A stretch of DNA of 64,000 bases from Lamellibrachia columna (GCA_963662155.1 OY759268.1:58976140-59040139), one strand, 5' to 3'. Counted from the first letter of the stretch, positions 10,405 through 20,318 are shown. The notes: a model not told the origin generated them from the sequence alone. Made by a program: numbers and translations.

Positions 10405-10658
10405 AATAGCCAGAAACCCATATAATCTAATATATGAGTGGATACCGGTTGTTTGACATTCGACCACTCGTGGAGTTCGTACAGCAGTTCCCGTGTCCCA
10501 CATGTCAGCACAGTGGGTATGATGCAACTAAGTTGGGTGCAGGCGTTGCAACTACTGTACGTTTTACATGCAGGGCATGTAATGCTGTTATGAACTTGAA
10601 AAACACTTGTAGGCAAAATGAAAACGGCAGTGATGGCCATCTGGAAGCTCCGAGGTAA
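10405..10658 (+). pseudogene. Mutator-like transposase, N-terminal zinc-binding part
   Basis: An acceptor (TGTCTTTCAG) lies 29 bp before the ATG at 10,434. The frame reads SGYRLFDIRPLVEFVQQF, then PCPTCQHSGY and FTCRACNAVM, two CxxC knuckles. This is the usual start of Mutator-like transposase domain proteins (GYRLVDxxxL...C..C) as I know them in marine invertebrates. The frame ends soon after, before the catalytic core. Confidence 0.65.
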
Positions 10659-10670
10659 GGACCACAGGGA

Positions 10671-11150
10671 TTGTGGTGGCTGGTGCCCGGCACACTATAC
10701 TATAGTGATGTGGACAGAGCCAACAGGAAGTCTCTGCCTAAGTTTGTGCTGAAGGCAATCAAACCTGTGTTTGAGACACTGAGCACTGACAGTTTGTTGT
10801 CCGAGTGCACGCATGGTGGAACACAAAAGTCAAATGAGAGTTTCCACCATTTGATCTGGAATCGATGCCCAAAGAGTGTGTTTGTGGGCAGAATGAGGCT
10901 AGAAGTAGCAGTGTATGATGCAGCTATTGTGCATAATGAGGGGGAAATGGGAAGGTTGCCCATATTTCAGATGCTAAGTCTTGAGCAGGGTGCTTTCACA
11001 AAAGTAGGTTTCCTCTGCATTGACCGAAAGCGGGTGTTGTCAGCTGAAAAGCAAGCAACAGAAGCAGCCAAGATCAGTAGAAAGAGGAGGCAGGTTGTAC
11101 AGGCTGGTACAAGCACTAGTGATGGTAGCTATGAAGTTGGAGCTTTCTAA
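10671..11150 (+). pseudogene. Mutator-like transposase, C-terminal part
   Basis: Frame of 159 codons with PKFVLKAIKPVFETLSTDSL, LLSECTHGGTQKSNESFHHL, IWNRCPKSVFVG and a basic tail. The CxxGxTQxxNESxxxxIWxRCPK pattern is the hallmark C-terminal block of Mutator-like transposase domain proteins. The DDE-bearing middle (several hundred residues) between this and the zinc part is missing, only about 10 bases apart, so this is an internal-deletion derivative that cannot act by itself. Confidence 0.75.
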
Positions 11151-11688
11151 ACGAAGTAGTGTTGTCGGTACACACGTACGAAGCATTTAAACACAGTTTT
11201 CTCCATTTTGTTTTTTGGAGCCGTGTGTGTAGCCTTATGTCAAGATATCTAGAAAAGTTGTTGACTGATGTTTGTGAAAATTGGCATATTGTTGAAGCTA
11301 TACAAGTTGAAGAAGTTGGACTAAAATGATTGATATTGTTCAGTTATTTATAGAGATATAGCATGTTGTGTCCATGACGAATATGTGTTTCTGTAACCTT
11401 TGTACATAAAAAAATCGTATTTGTTTTAATATTGATCTGATCTTGTTTCTTTTAGTTCAGGTTGAAATATAATTTATTGGCATCATACTGTCAAAATATC
11501 AACTTATATCCAGAAATAACCTTGAACTAGTGACATGAAAATACCCTATAGATTTCTCTTTGCTGGCCATCTTGGGTCATGTGACTTGTCATAACTGGGT
11601 AATTTTTTTTTTCTGACACTTATTTGTAAAAAAATTACATATTTGCGACTTGTAACAAGAAAGATAGAAAATTACAGTTATACCTGTC
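11151..11688. other. Non-coding sequence after the transposase
   Basis: AT-rich sequence with no recognisable gene. It may be the 3' end of the Mutator-like element; I could not find its terminal inverted repeat. Confidence 0.4.
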
Positions 11689-11695
11689 CTCAAAT

Positions 11696-12070
11696 CCAAA
11701 CTCCCAGACAGTGGCGCCACTCAGCATATCACCACTGCCACAACTTGATTATGAATTCAAAATGGACAGTGTTGAGTGGTATGTTAACTGGGCAACGTGA
11801 TTGTTGTTTGTTGACTTGTTACGTCATTGCAACTGTGAACTTGAGTATACGTAACATAGGTTCAAACAAAAACTAATGTTATTTTGTTCCTACACACAAG
11901 TAAACACTATCCACAATTGAAACTAAGATATTTATTGAAAACAATTAGGAGTTTACTAAATGAAATGATGATGTGCAGATTCTGTACATCATAAATATGT
12001 AAGTTGTGGCAGTGGAGAAATCATGATTTACATTACATTCACTATGTGGCGCCACTGGTGGGGAGTTTGG
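11696..12070. mobile_element. 375-bp MITE with inverted ends and 7-8 bp target duplication
   Basis: The left end CCAAACTCCC..CAGTGGCGCCAC is mirrored at the right end as GTGGCGCCACTGGTGGGGAG..TTTGG. A second inner pair (CCACTGCCACAACTT) extends the inverted repeat. CTCAAAT(C) flanks both sides (11,689-11,696 and 12,071-12,078), a plausible target-site duplication in the size range of hAT-type elements. CAGTGGCG also resembles hAT termini. It carries no coding capacity. It ends about 50 bp before the glycyl-tRNA synthetase-like exon. Confidence 0.7.
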
Positions 12071-12121
12071 CTCAAATCATAAAGCAGTGAATGACTATTA
12101 AAAAAAATCATTTCTTTGTAG

Positions 12122-12231
12122 TTGAAGAAATTGTTCCATCGGTTGTGGAGCCATCGTATGGGGTCGGCCGGATCGTGTACGCCCTCTTAGAACACAACTT
12201 CTGGATGCGAGAGGGTGAGAAACAGCGCACA
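12122..12231 (+). CDS. GARS1: Glycyl-tRNA synthetase motif-3 exon, isolated
   Basis: Acceptor TTTCTTTGTAG and consensus donor GTGAGT bound 110 bp, open in phase 1-0. It reads [20 protein letters not shown] then [12 protein letters not shown]. This matches eukaryotic glycyl-tRNA synthetase class II motif 3 (EPSxGxGRIxY), whose invariant Arg binds ATP, with the following EHxFxxREGxxQRT. No other synthetase exon was found nearby, so this is a single captured or left-over exon. Its end phase (0) fits the micro-exon at 13,335, so inclusion in a local transcript is possible. The exon peptide is the same in both arms. Confidence 0.75.
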
Positions 12232-13334
12232 GTGAGTGTCACGTCAAATATTCTCCAAATAAAACTTACCTCTAGTATAAGACATTTTGTGCAAGTCCTA
12301 TTTGAAACACACTGGGAGATTCTGAGTCTGTTTGATTGATTGTTTCACATACAAGGGCAGCCCCCTGATGATCTGACAATCTGTCTCCACCTTTGTCAGT
12401 CCCTTGCTGCCACTTGTGTCTTATGGAAGTCAAGTCCTGTCTTGTCTTTGTTGTTGTCCATCCAGTTCATTCTCTGTCTCTCTGTGTCTTGCAGGAAGAC
12501 TTTACTAGGCCAGTGGATGCCATATGTTAAATTGAGTGTATGTAACATTTAATAAGTAGAAGTGTTTTTAAAATTAAACATGAAGAAATATGCCTATCAC
12601 TTTGTGTACATTATTTGAAATTATGACCCTTGTATCTCCCAGAATGCAATGTGCATGTCACAGTTTAACGTAGCCACTCAAAGGTAAATACCAATTTGTC
12701 CCGGAATTGTGCGACGTACGAAGTTGGGACATGCAACCAAAATAAAGCACTTACATAATTTTCTGCAAAACTAAAAATGTAAAGCAATGGCTTTGACAAG
12801 TTCATCTTGAAGGTTGGTGCGTCTGTATAGATCTGCTACTAGGGAATGGGTAAGGTACAGGTATTTGATGCCATTCCTCCAATAGTTGTCTGTTTCCCTT
12901 GTGAAGTATCAATTGTCAGCAGTCTATACTATAGTACAACAAATGATTATCTATGTCAGATCATTTCTCAAAAAATATATATACTTCACAAATAACAATG
13001 CTATTCACAAACTCTTTCGATACAACAAAGTAAATGCTGGTTGCAGTGCAACACAAAGACAACTATACACTGGATGACTGTACACTCACAATGAGAGTGT
13101 ATTCCAGCTTGTACTCCATATGTTATATTACAAAAGTGGTGACGTCACACACACACCCTCTATTCAGACATGTGTATTAGCTAGTAGCTACAAGTTTACT
13201 TTGTGCACAACTTTTGTTGCAAATACTCTACATGGTTCACACGTGACATGTCAGATAATACTTAATAGTCAATATTGAGGTGACCACAACACAACAATTT
13301 GTTTTGGAAAAAACACTTAATTCTTTTTTCATAG
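12232..13334. other. Non-coding interval
   Basis: No domain or splice-supported exon was recognised. Short open frames at 12,340-12,552 and 12,886-13,077 are unremarkable. The stretch could be an intron between the GARS-like exon and the next micro-exon. Confidence 0.45.
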
Positions 13335-13395
13335 CTGATGACACAGCAACATGGCAAAGAAAAGGATGTTTCTGTTCACAAGAGGCCAGCAAATG
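13335..13395 (+). CDS. Micro-exon (phase 0-1)
   Basis: Acceptor TTCTTTTTTCATAG and donor GTATGG bound 61 bp. Phase 0 reads LMTQQHGKEKDVSVHKRPAN, a polar linker. The phase joins the GARS-like exon upstream (end phase 0) and the exon at 13,955 downstream (start phase 1). Confidence 0.4.
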
Positions 13396-13954
13396 GTATG
13401 GTTTTTGTCAGTGTCATGTCATGTTAGTAGTGCAACAGATATGACTCTAAAAATACATTGACAAATATGATCCTTTAATTGACATCATCTACACAGTGAT
13501 ACACATTAAATATACATCTTGTATATGCATTGAGCATAACTTTATGTGATAACTAATTTGCAACATTAATAATAATAGAATATAAATATCAAAGCTATGA
13601 ATAAATATTAAATTAAAAGGTTTTAATATTAAAATACTCAGTCAGGGTCAGACAATTAGTATTACATATTAAAAATTTTTGCTATTATTTATTATTTCTT
13701 ACTGTTTCTATTACATTAACACAAATCTATATCTAATACTCTGGCATTATTACTTTCGCTAAACGTTAATTAAAATTTGTTTCGAAGATCATCCTTCTTT
13801 TTCACCATCTTAAAATTATTCCAGATTATCATTGTGACAAACATGTCCAACATTGTTTTTGTGAACATAAAATTTGTATCAGTTGAGTTATTTGTACATT
13901 ACTTTCATCAACAGAATAATGTATAATTGTTTGTGCTAGGATGACACCGTGAAG
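13396..13954. other. AT-rich intron-like stretch
   Basis: Very AT-rich with no coding signal seen on either strand. Confidence 0.5.
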
Positions 13955-14029
13955 GTTGCACTGAACTGACTCCAGTGTGTGGAGCAACCAGTGTCAATGA
14001 AAGAAGTGATTTAAGTGATGTCAATGACG
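13955..14029 (+). CDS. Micro-exon (phase 1-1)
   Basis: The only open phase (1) starts after GTGAAG and reads CTELTPVCGATSVNERSDLS then DVND. An earlier CTAG acceptor at about 13,939 would introduce a stop. The donor GTATTT is weak. It is an acidic Ser-rich linker whose phase fits both neighbours. Confidence 0.35.
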
Positions 14030-14276
14030 GTATTTATCTTTTAATACTTGGATCGGTGTTTAGCATTCAGCCCAGTATGCGCCTTTAGAGTGGGTCAGCT
14101 GCAAGGTTATAAGTTGTTCATTCTGTCATTATTTCACTTGCATGCAAAGCCCTTTAACAATATTCAATCACCTTTCATCTTTTGCTTAGAAGCCTGTATA
14201 TCAGAAAGCACATTTGTCTAATTATCTGTCATATGTTAACCATAATGTTGACTATATAAAAACAGTTTTCTTGCAG

Positions 14277-14338
14277 ATCAGTCATCAGACTTGTCTGATG
14301 ACTACAATCTGTTTGCCAGTGACAGTGAATCCGATTTT
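14277..14338 (+). CDS. Micro-exon encoding acidic Ser/Asp segment (phase 1-0)
   Basis: A strong acceptor (GTTTTCTTGCAG) and donor (GTAAGT) bound 62 bp reading QSSDLSDDYNLFASDSESDF. The acidic, serine-rich composition suggests a disordered linker or casein-kinase target. Phase joins the next exon at 14,507. Confidence 0.5.
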
Positions 14339-14506
14339 GTAAGTGTTTAATAAGTCTAATTAAATAATCTAATTAATAAGCTCCATTTAAAACTTCATCA
14401 ACTGATTTAGCCTATCGCAAATCTATGTCCAAATATGCAGCCTGTGAATAGTTTAAGTAACATCCGCAGTCGATTGAATATAAATTCATATCTTTTACCT
14501 TTGCAG

Positions 14507-14564
14507 AAGACTTCTTCACCAAAACAATCAGAAGAACTTGTTGATGCATCTGTATCATTTGATG
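14507..14564 (+). CDS. Micro-exon, second copy (phase 0-1)
   Basis: ACCTTTGCAG acceptor and perfect GTAAGT donor; reads KTSSPKQSEELVDASVSFD. It is the better preserved partner of 829-886. Confidence 0.5.
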
Positions 14565-14783
14565 GTAAGTTAGATTAAATTAGCTTCAATTAATTTTAGT
14601 CAACAATTGAAACTAACTTATTTAATATTGATTAAAAGTGTGATCAATGTGGCTAACAGGGTTGTAGGGTTTCATAGATTTTGAGACACAATTACAGATT
14701 TATGTAAATACACTAATTCAGTCCCATTAACATATGTACAATATATATCACAAGCAATAACTTTATTGCAAATGTGTCTTTAG

Positions 14784-14844
14784 ATTCACTTCACAAAATC
14801 CCCAACTTGAGTGTTCACTCAGTCCAGATGTCTGTCACTGAAGG
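14784..14844 (+). CDS. Micro-exon (phase 1-2)
   Basis: Acceptor TGTCTTTAG and donor GTAAGT bound 61 bp reading SLHKIPNLSVHSVQMSVTE. The first copy of the block has lost this exon (only TTCACTTCACAAA remains near 1,095). The phase fits the 2-2 exon type seen at 1,291. Confidence 0.45.
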
Positions 14845-14932
14845 GTAAGTTGGTTGCCTTATTTAAACTGTTGTAACTGACATGGTTTCATTTCAGTGTT
14901 GTTGCAGGTTCGATTCATGTTGGTGTTCGGAA

Positions 14933-15085
14933 ACACATGTTTGTGTTCTGATATTCCTAAGCTTTTACTTCATGTTTTAGATACACATGTTTGTGTTCTG
15001 ATATTCCTAAGTTTTTACTTCATGTTTTAGGTACACATGTTTGTGTTCTAATGTTCTTGAACCTTTACTTAAGTGTTGTGGCGGG
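14933..15085. repeat. 50-bp tandem repeat, three units
   Basis: ACACATGTTTGTGTTC recurs at 14,933, 14,983 and 15,033 with TTTTACTTCATGTTTTAG in each unit. Related single units occur at about 1,437 and 15,447. The neighbouring GGTTCAATTCC resembles a tRNA B box, but I found no matching A box. Confidence 0.75.
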
Positions 15086-15310
15086 TTCAATTCCTGTTGG
15101 TGTTCTGATTAACATACCTGGTTGGACACACGTGGTATTGGTTCTTTCATTCGATCTTTAATTATCAACAAACATAAATCCAACACTTAAATATATGTAC
15201 ATTGAAAAAATCTTATTCTGACAAGTATCCTTCAAACTTACATAATTTTTTGTCTTGGTGCTGCTTTATTTGAAAACAGTGAAAATAGTGTTGTATTCTT
15301 CCGTGCAATA

Positions 15311-15358
15311 TATCGATACAGCGGCCAATACATCTGGATCTGATGATGCAGGCAAAAA
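15311..15358 (+). pseudogene. Decayed copy of the phase 2-2 micro-exon
   Basis: The sequence from ATCGATACAGCGGCCAATAC to the GTAAGC donor matches 1,291-1,341, but the acceptor region reads GTGCAATATATC with no AG, so this copy is probably not spliced in. Confidence 0.45.
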
Positions 15359-15669
15359 GTAAGCCTTTGCTTATTTTTTTATTTATTGGTTCTGATATTT
15401 TATTTCAGTGTTGTTTTAGATTTGATTCATGTTGGTGTTTGGAAACACATGTTTGTGTTGTAGTATTCCTAAGCTTTGACTTCAAGTTTGGGATCATACA
15501 TTCTGTCACTTATGTCTTGATGTCATTCACCAGGTCTTTGTCCCACTTGCTTCCAATTTGAGCACAGACAGTTCTCTCTATCTAGTGTATATAGACAGTC
15601 AAACCTGCTCAAGTGACTACCTGCATAAAGAGACCACCAGCCATTAACAGTCATACCTTTGATAAAAAA

Positions 15670-15765
15670 TAAATCTGGTGACACTAACGATGTTAATAAC
15701 TACAGACTAATTGCACTGGTTACAGTAACTAAGGTCTGTGAGATTGTATAGTATTAATGACGGCA
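15670..15765 (+). pseudogene. Short reverse-transcriptase fragment
   Basis: The bases read SGDTNDVNNYRLIALVTVTK then VCEIV, the NYRPIALxTVxxK motif of non-LTR RTs. About 90 bp only. It sits where the other copy of the block has the zinc-finger exon, joined inside the truncated MITE. Confidence 0.5.
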
Positions 15766-15854
15766 GTATATGAGTATGTGCATGGGTTTTGTCCGAAATA
15801 AAAAGTATTATGCTGTAACGACCACTGTCAGTGTTTCGTCTAAATGTATTCCAG

Positions 15855-15914
15855 GCTCCCATACACCAGTTGCATCAACATCCGATTTGGGAAACTGCAG
15901 AAAACCAACATTTG
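15855..15914 (+). CDS. 60-bp micro-exon, second copy
   Basis: Same borders as 2,223-2,282 (ATTCCAG, GTATGT). It reads SHTPVASTSDLGNCRKPTF in phase 1. Three base changes from the first copy alter residues in this frame. Confidence 0.4.
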
Positions 15915-16235
15915 GTATGTGTGTGAGCTATTCGAGTTACATTAATAATTATATATTAGCTTATATAATTGCTTAATAATTAAATTATTATTAAAATGAT
16001 TATTAAATTCATCACTTCATCGGCTCTTTCTACTGATAATGATACGATCTAGGAATGACTCGCCTTGTGATCACAATACAGTGTTTTATTCATAGTAACA
16101 TTTCAGTTGTGATTTTAAGAATATTGTCTGTGTTTCATATGTTGAGTTATATGAAATGTGTTAAAAACACAGAGATCATATCAACACCATCATAATTACA
16201 GCTGCTTCTTTTATTTATTGTTGTCTATTTTGCAG

Positions 16236-16540
16236 CTGTGGCCGACAACAGCCGCAGTGAGGATGATGTGCCACAACCCGAGAGAGAGAGAGGATGTGCC
16301 ACCCCCAAGAGAGAGAGGATGTGCCACCCCCGAGAGAGAAAGGATGTGCAACCCCCGAGAGAGAGAGGATGTGCAACCCCCGAGAGAGAGAGGATGTGCC
16401 ACCCCGAGAGAGAGAGGATGTGCCACCCCGAGGGAGAGAGGATGTGCCACCCCCGAGAGAGAGAGGAGGTGCCACCCCCGAGTGAGAGAGGATGTGCCAC
16501 CCCCGAGAGAGAGAGGATGTGACACCCCCGAGAGAGAGAG
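16236..16540 (+). CDS. Exon made of a 25-bp coding minisatellite, second copy
   Basis: Acceptor GTCTATTTTGCAG and a GTGACA donor bound 305 bp. The unique start reads VADNSRSEDDVPQPE, then about eleven units of the same repeat as in 2,618-3,043. All frames remain open on this strand. Total length differs in phase from the first copy, so at most one of them keeps the downstream frame. Confidence 0.4.
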
Positions 16541-16793
16541 GTGACATGTCATTATGGTTGATAGAGAATAATAAGCCATCAACGTATTCATGTAACTTTA
16601 CTGATGCCTCATTGATATATGTGATACGATATAATGAATACTTTTCTTTTAGATATTCCCATAATTTTTTATTATTCAGAGCCAATTAACAATATAAGCA
16701 AGTGTCTTTAACCATTGATGACACCAGTAATAATTGCTTATTGCACCCGTAGTTTGATCATTAACACAATAGTTATTTGTAATATTTTTCCAG

Positions 16794-17695
16794 TTCCAGT
16801 TGACACCAGCAGTGACAATGAGAAGGAAGTGTCACAGTTGACACCAGCAGTGACAATGAGAAGGAAGTGTCACAGTTGACACCAGCAGTGACAATGAGAA
16901 GGAAGTGTCACAGTTGACACCAGCAGTGACAATGAGAAGGACTTGTCACAGTTGTCACCAGCAGTGACAATGAGAAGGACGTGTCACAGTTGACACCAGC
17001 AGTGACAATGAGAAGGAAGTGTCACAGTTGACACCAGCAGTGACAATGAGAAGGAAGTGTCACAGTTGACACCAGCAGTGACAATGAGAAGGAAGTGTCA
17101 CAGTTGATACCAGCAGTGACAATGAGAAGGAAGTGTCACAGTTGACACCAGCAGTGACAATGAGAAGGAAGTGTCACAGTTGACACCAGCAGTGACAATG
17201 AGAAGGAAGTGTCACAGTTGACACCAGCAGTGACAATGAGAAGGAAGTGTCACAGTTGAAACCAGCAGTGACAATGAGAAGGAAGTGTCACAGTTGACAC
17301 CAGCAGTGACAATGAGAAGGAAGTGTCACAGTTGACACCAGCAGTGACAATGAGAAGGAAGTGTCACAGTTGACACCAGCAGTGACAATGAGAAGGAAGT
17401 GTCACAGTTGACACCAGCAGTGACAATGAGAAGGAAGTGTCACAGTTGACACCAGCAGTGACAATGAGAAGGAAGTGTCACAGTTGACACCAGCAGTGAC
17501 AATGAGAAGGAAGTGTCACAGTTGACACCAGCAGTGACAATGAGAAGGACGTGTCACAGTTGTCACCAGCAGTGACAATGAGAAGGACGTGTCACAGTTG
17601 ACACCAGCAGTGACAATGAGAAGGAAGTGTCACAGTTGACACTAGCAGTGACAGTGAGAAGGAAGTGTCACAGTTGACACCAGCAGTGACAATAA
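16794..17695 (+). repeat. 38-bp minisatellite grown from an exon start
   Basis: After an acceptor (AATATTTTTCCAG) the sequence begins PVDTSSDNEKEVSQ in phase 1, then repeats a 38-bp unit (GTTGACACCAGCAGTGACAA plus TGAGAAGGAAGTGTCACA) about 23.6 times. In one of three frames the unit contains TGA, so the expanded array cannot be coding throughout. The right arm has exactly four more units. It probably represents a destroyed acidic exon. Confidence 0.9.
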
Positions 17696-17697
17696 AA

Positions 17698-18080
17698 AAA
17701 ACATGTACAGGTAATATAAATATTCATGTTTATGCTACTATGATGATGTAATGTACAGGTAATATAAATGCTCATGTTTTTGCTACTATGATGATATCAT
17801 GTACAGATAATATAAATTTTCATGTTTATGCTACTACGATGATGTCATGTACAGGTAATATAAATGTTCATGTGTATGCTACTTTGATGATGTCATGTAC
17901 AGGTAATATAAATATTCATGTTTATGCTACTATGATGGTGTCATGTACATGTAATATAAATGTTCATGTTTATGCTACTACGATGATGTCATGTACAGGT
18001 AATATAAATATTCATGTTTATGCTACTATGATGATGTCATGTACATGTAATATAAATGTTCATGTTTATGCTACTATGAT
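17698..18080. repeat. 48-bp tandem repeat, about eight units
   Basis: The unit contains GTACAGGTAATATAAATATT and CATGTTTATGCTACTATGAT. It keeps one frame open (MMSCTGNINVHVYAT, 16-residue period), but I see no sign of a real protein. Each unit contains ACAG|GTAATAT, a donor-like site. Confidence 0.9.
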
Positions 18081-18094
18081 GAAGTAATTTTCAG

Positions 18095-18202
18095 CAAAGA
18101 GCATCCATTGGAAGGACACAGATCATTTGATGCTCGACAGCTACTTTCAGTCTTTCTTCGAAGGACGTGGAGAAGAAAAGGACACAAAAGGCAATTTGCC
18201 AA
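18095..18202 (+). CDS. Trp/acidic helical exon (phase 1-1), penultimate arm exon
   Basis: Acceptor AATTTTCAG and donor GTAAGA bound 108 bp. Phase 1 reads KSIHWKDTDHLMLDSYFQSF then FEGRGEEKDTKGNLP. The W-x-D-x3-L-x3-F-x4-F layout followed by KGxLP is like the short helical module found after single zinc fingers in several invertebrate genes. Its 1-1 phase joins directly to the DUF4806 exon at 30,412 to give LPS|TLLIALGG, so a left-arm transcript could read into the spacer. Confidence 0.5.
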
Positions 18203-18471
18203 GTAAGAATAACATTTACAAGAAATTACATTTTGGCCACGAGAAATTACAACACTTTGGAAGTAGAAATGATATGCTCTTTTTTATTGTTTTGTTCACC
18301 TGCATATTCTCCAAAATATGTCATACCTTAATTCATACCTTAAAAGGGTTTGGGGCAGGGAGCCTTCGGGCTGATACATAGCCCCCCAATCAGTGGTTGT
18401 GGCAGTAATTTTTAAATTTTGCTTTGAAATTGTTTACTGTTTGTGCACTAACACAGTCGCTTGGTATTCCG

Positions 18472-18700
18472 TGGCTTGATTACTCGCTGTGAACACTACT
18501 TGTTGTTTATCTTTAAGTCTATGCAACCCAAAACTGGTCATTGTGATGTTGCAGGAGGCAGTAGTGGTCAGTCTGACTGGTCATCGTAGTGTTACAAGTG
18601 TCTATGTAGTGGTTATACAGGAAGACACAACAAGTCAATACTTCGACACCACATTTGACTAGATGCACGCAACAAGTTCTTTTCACAGCGAGTAATCAAG
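18472..18700. repeat. Foldback duplication in the LINE A 3' region
   Basis: TGATTACTCGCTGTGAA..ACTTGTTG near 18,475-18,503 is repeated in reverse complement near 18,672-18,700, enclosing about 170 bp. The stem derives from the LINE coding sequence itself (an FSQRVIKP-type motif), so this is an inverted duplication rather than a separate transposon. Confidence 0.6.
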
Positions 18701-18923
18701 GTATGGATTAGCTCGAATATTCTCGTCTCGTGTCTATGTCAGTAAATCCATTAATAATCTTGAAAACTTCAAGCATATCAGCCCTTTTCCTGCTATCTTG
18801 TAGAGACAGGAGGCCACACTTTTGCAATCTTAGATAATATGGGAGCTTAGAGATTCCAGTGATCATGTCCCTCTGGACACTTTCTAAGTTGTCTATATCT
18901 TTCTGAAGATGTGGGCACCATGC

Positions 18924-19511
18924 CTATTGGCAGTTTTCGATGATGGGTCGGACCAAGGTGATGTATAAGTTTTTGATGTTTTTCACGCTTTTGTCTGTGT
19001 AGGTCCTACGAATTGTCCCTAGTATTATATTTGCTTTCTTGACTACGTAGTTTATTTGCTCCTTAACTTTCAGTGATTTATGAATGTGTACTCCTAGGTC
19101 TTTTTCCATATCTATCGATTCTTGACGTACATCTCCCATAAAATAGTCATAGTTCGGGTTGTTGTATCCAATTTGCAGGTATTTACATTTAGTGAAGTTG
19201 AACAATAGCTGCCAATTCTGACTCCATTTATACATAGAATGGAAGTCTTCGTGGAGAGTGAAAGCATATTCAACTTCAGGAACTTGCCTCAACGTTTCTG
19301 TGTCATCAGCAAACTTTACCAGGAAGCTTACTACAGTTGAGTAAATGTCGTTTATAAAGATAACAAATAACATTGGGCCGAGTATTGATCCCTGTGGTAC
19401 AGCAAACTTTACCAGGGAGCTTACTACATTTGAGTCAATGTCGTTTATAAAGATAATAAATAGCATTGGGCCAAGTACTGATCCCTTTTTGCCAGTCTGA
19501 CTCCGAACCAC
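18924..19511 (-). pseudogene. LINE A reverse transcriptase catalytic region with internal 93-bp duplication
   Basis: The frame contains two copies of the motif-4 block (GSVLGPMLFIIFINDI and GSILGPMLFVIFINDI, 93 bp apart), then FADDTETLRQ with the catalytic Asp pair, CKYLQIGY and KDLGVHIHKSLK. The right arm differs by one residue after the Asp pair (K for E). Upstream DFSKAFDTVPH (near 19,600) carries the first catalytic Asp. Confidence 0.85.
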
Positions 19512-19869
19512 TTATGCACACTCGTTGTCTTCTATCTGTTAGCCAATGTTCTATTCATCTGTTGGTCTTGCCTGTAATGCCATGAGCGGTTAGTTTTGAG
19601 AGGAGTCTGCGATGAGGGACTGTATCAAACGCTTTACTGAAATCCAAGTAGATCATGTCGACTGGATATCCTTTGTCAATATAAGAAGTCACTTCTAGAA
19701 ATATTAGCAGATTACTAAGACAACTTCTTTTTGGTCAAAAACCATGTTTTGAATCAAGAATGTTGTGAATCTAGTTTCCTGGCTTGGAATAGTGTCCTTT
19801 CTTGTAAATTGGAATTACAGTTGCATCAAGCCAATCTTGTGGTACCTGCCCACTTTGAAAGCTCTTTAT

Positions 19870-20318
19870 AAAGAATACATTCAATGGCCCGGCTAGTTCT
19901 TTGTAAACAATGCATTCAATGGCCCAGCTAGTTCTATGTAAGCAATGCATTCAATGGCCCAGCTAGTTCTTTGTAAACAATGCATTCAATGGCCTGGCTA
20001 GTTCTTTGTAAACAATGCATTCAATGGGCTGGCTAGTTCTTTGTAAACAATGCATTCAGTGGCCCGGCTAGTTCTTTGTAAACAATGCATTCGATTGCCT
20101 GGCTAGTTCTTTGTAAACAATGCATTCAGTGGCCCGGCTAGTTCTTTGTAAACAATGCATTCGATTGCCTGGCTAGTTCTTTGTAAACAATGCATTCAGT
20201 GGCCCGGCTAGTTCTTTGTAAACAATGCATTCGATTGCCTGGCTAGTTCTTTGTAAACAATGCATTCAGTGGCCCGGCTAGTTCTTTGTAAACAATGCAT
20301 TCAGTGGCCCGGCTAGTT
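19870..20318. repeat. 35-bp tandem array in LINE A RT
   Basis: The unit (TAGTTCTTTGTAAACAATGC plus ATTCAATGGCCCGGC) repeats about 12-13 times. It is a copy of the RT segment ELAGPLNALFTKN on the minus strand. 35 bp shifts the frame each time. The right arm has one more unit. Confidence 0.95.

Noticed and set aside
16797..17695. CRISPR-like regular repeats (38 bp), and similarly the 128-bp array
   Set aside because: The repeats are directly head-to-tail with no unique spacers, and the DNA is eukaryotic.
17788..18087. 99-codon frame MMSCTGNINVHVYAT
   Set aside because: Open only because the 48-bp unit is a multiple of three; low complexity and no known family.
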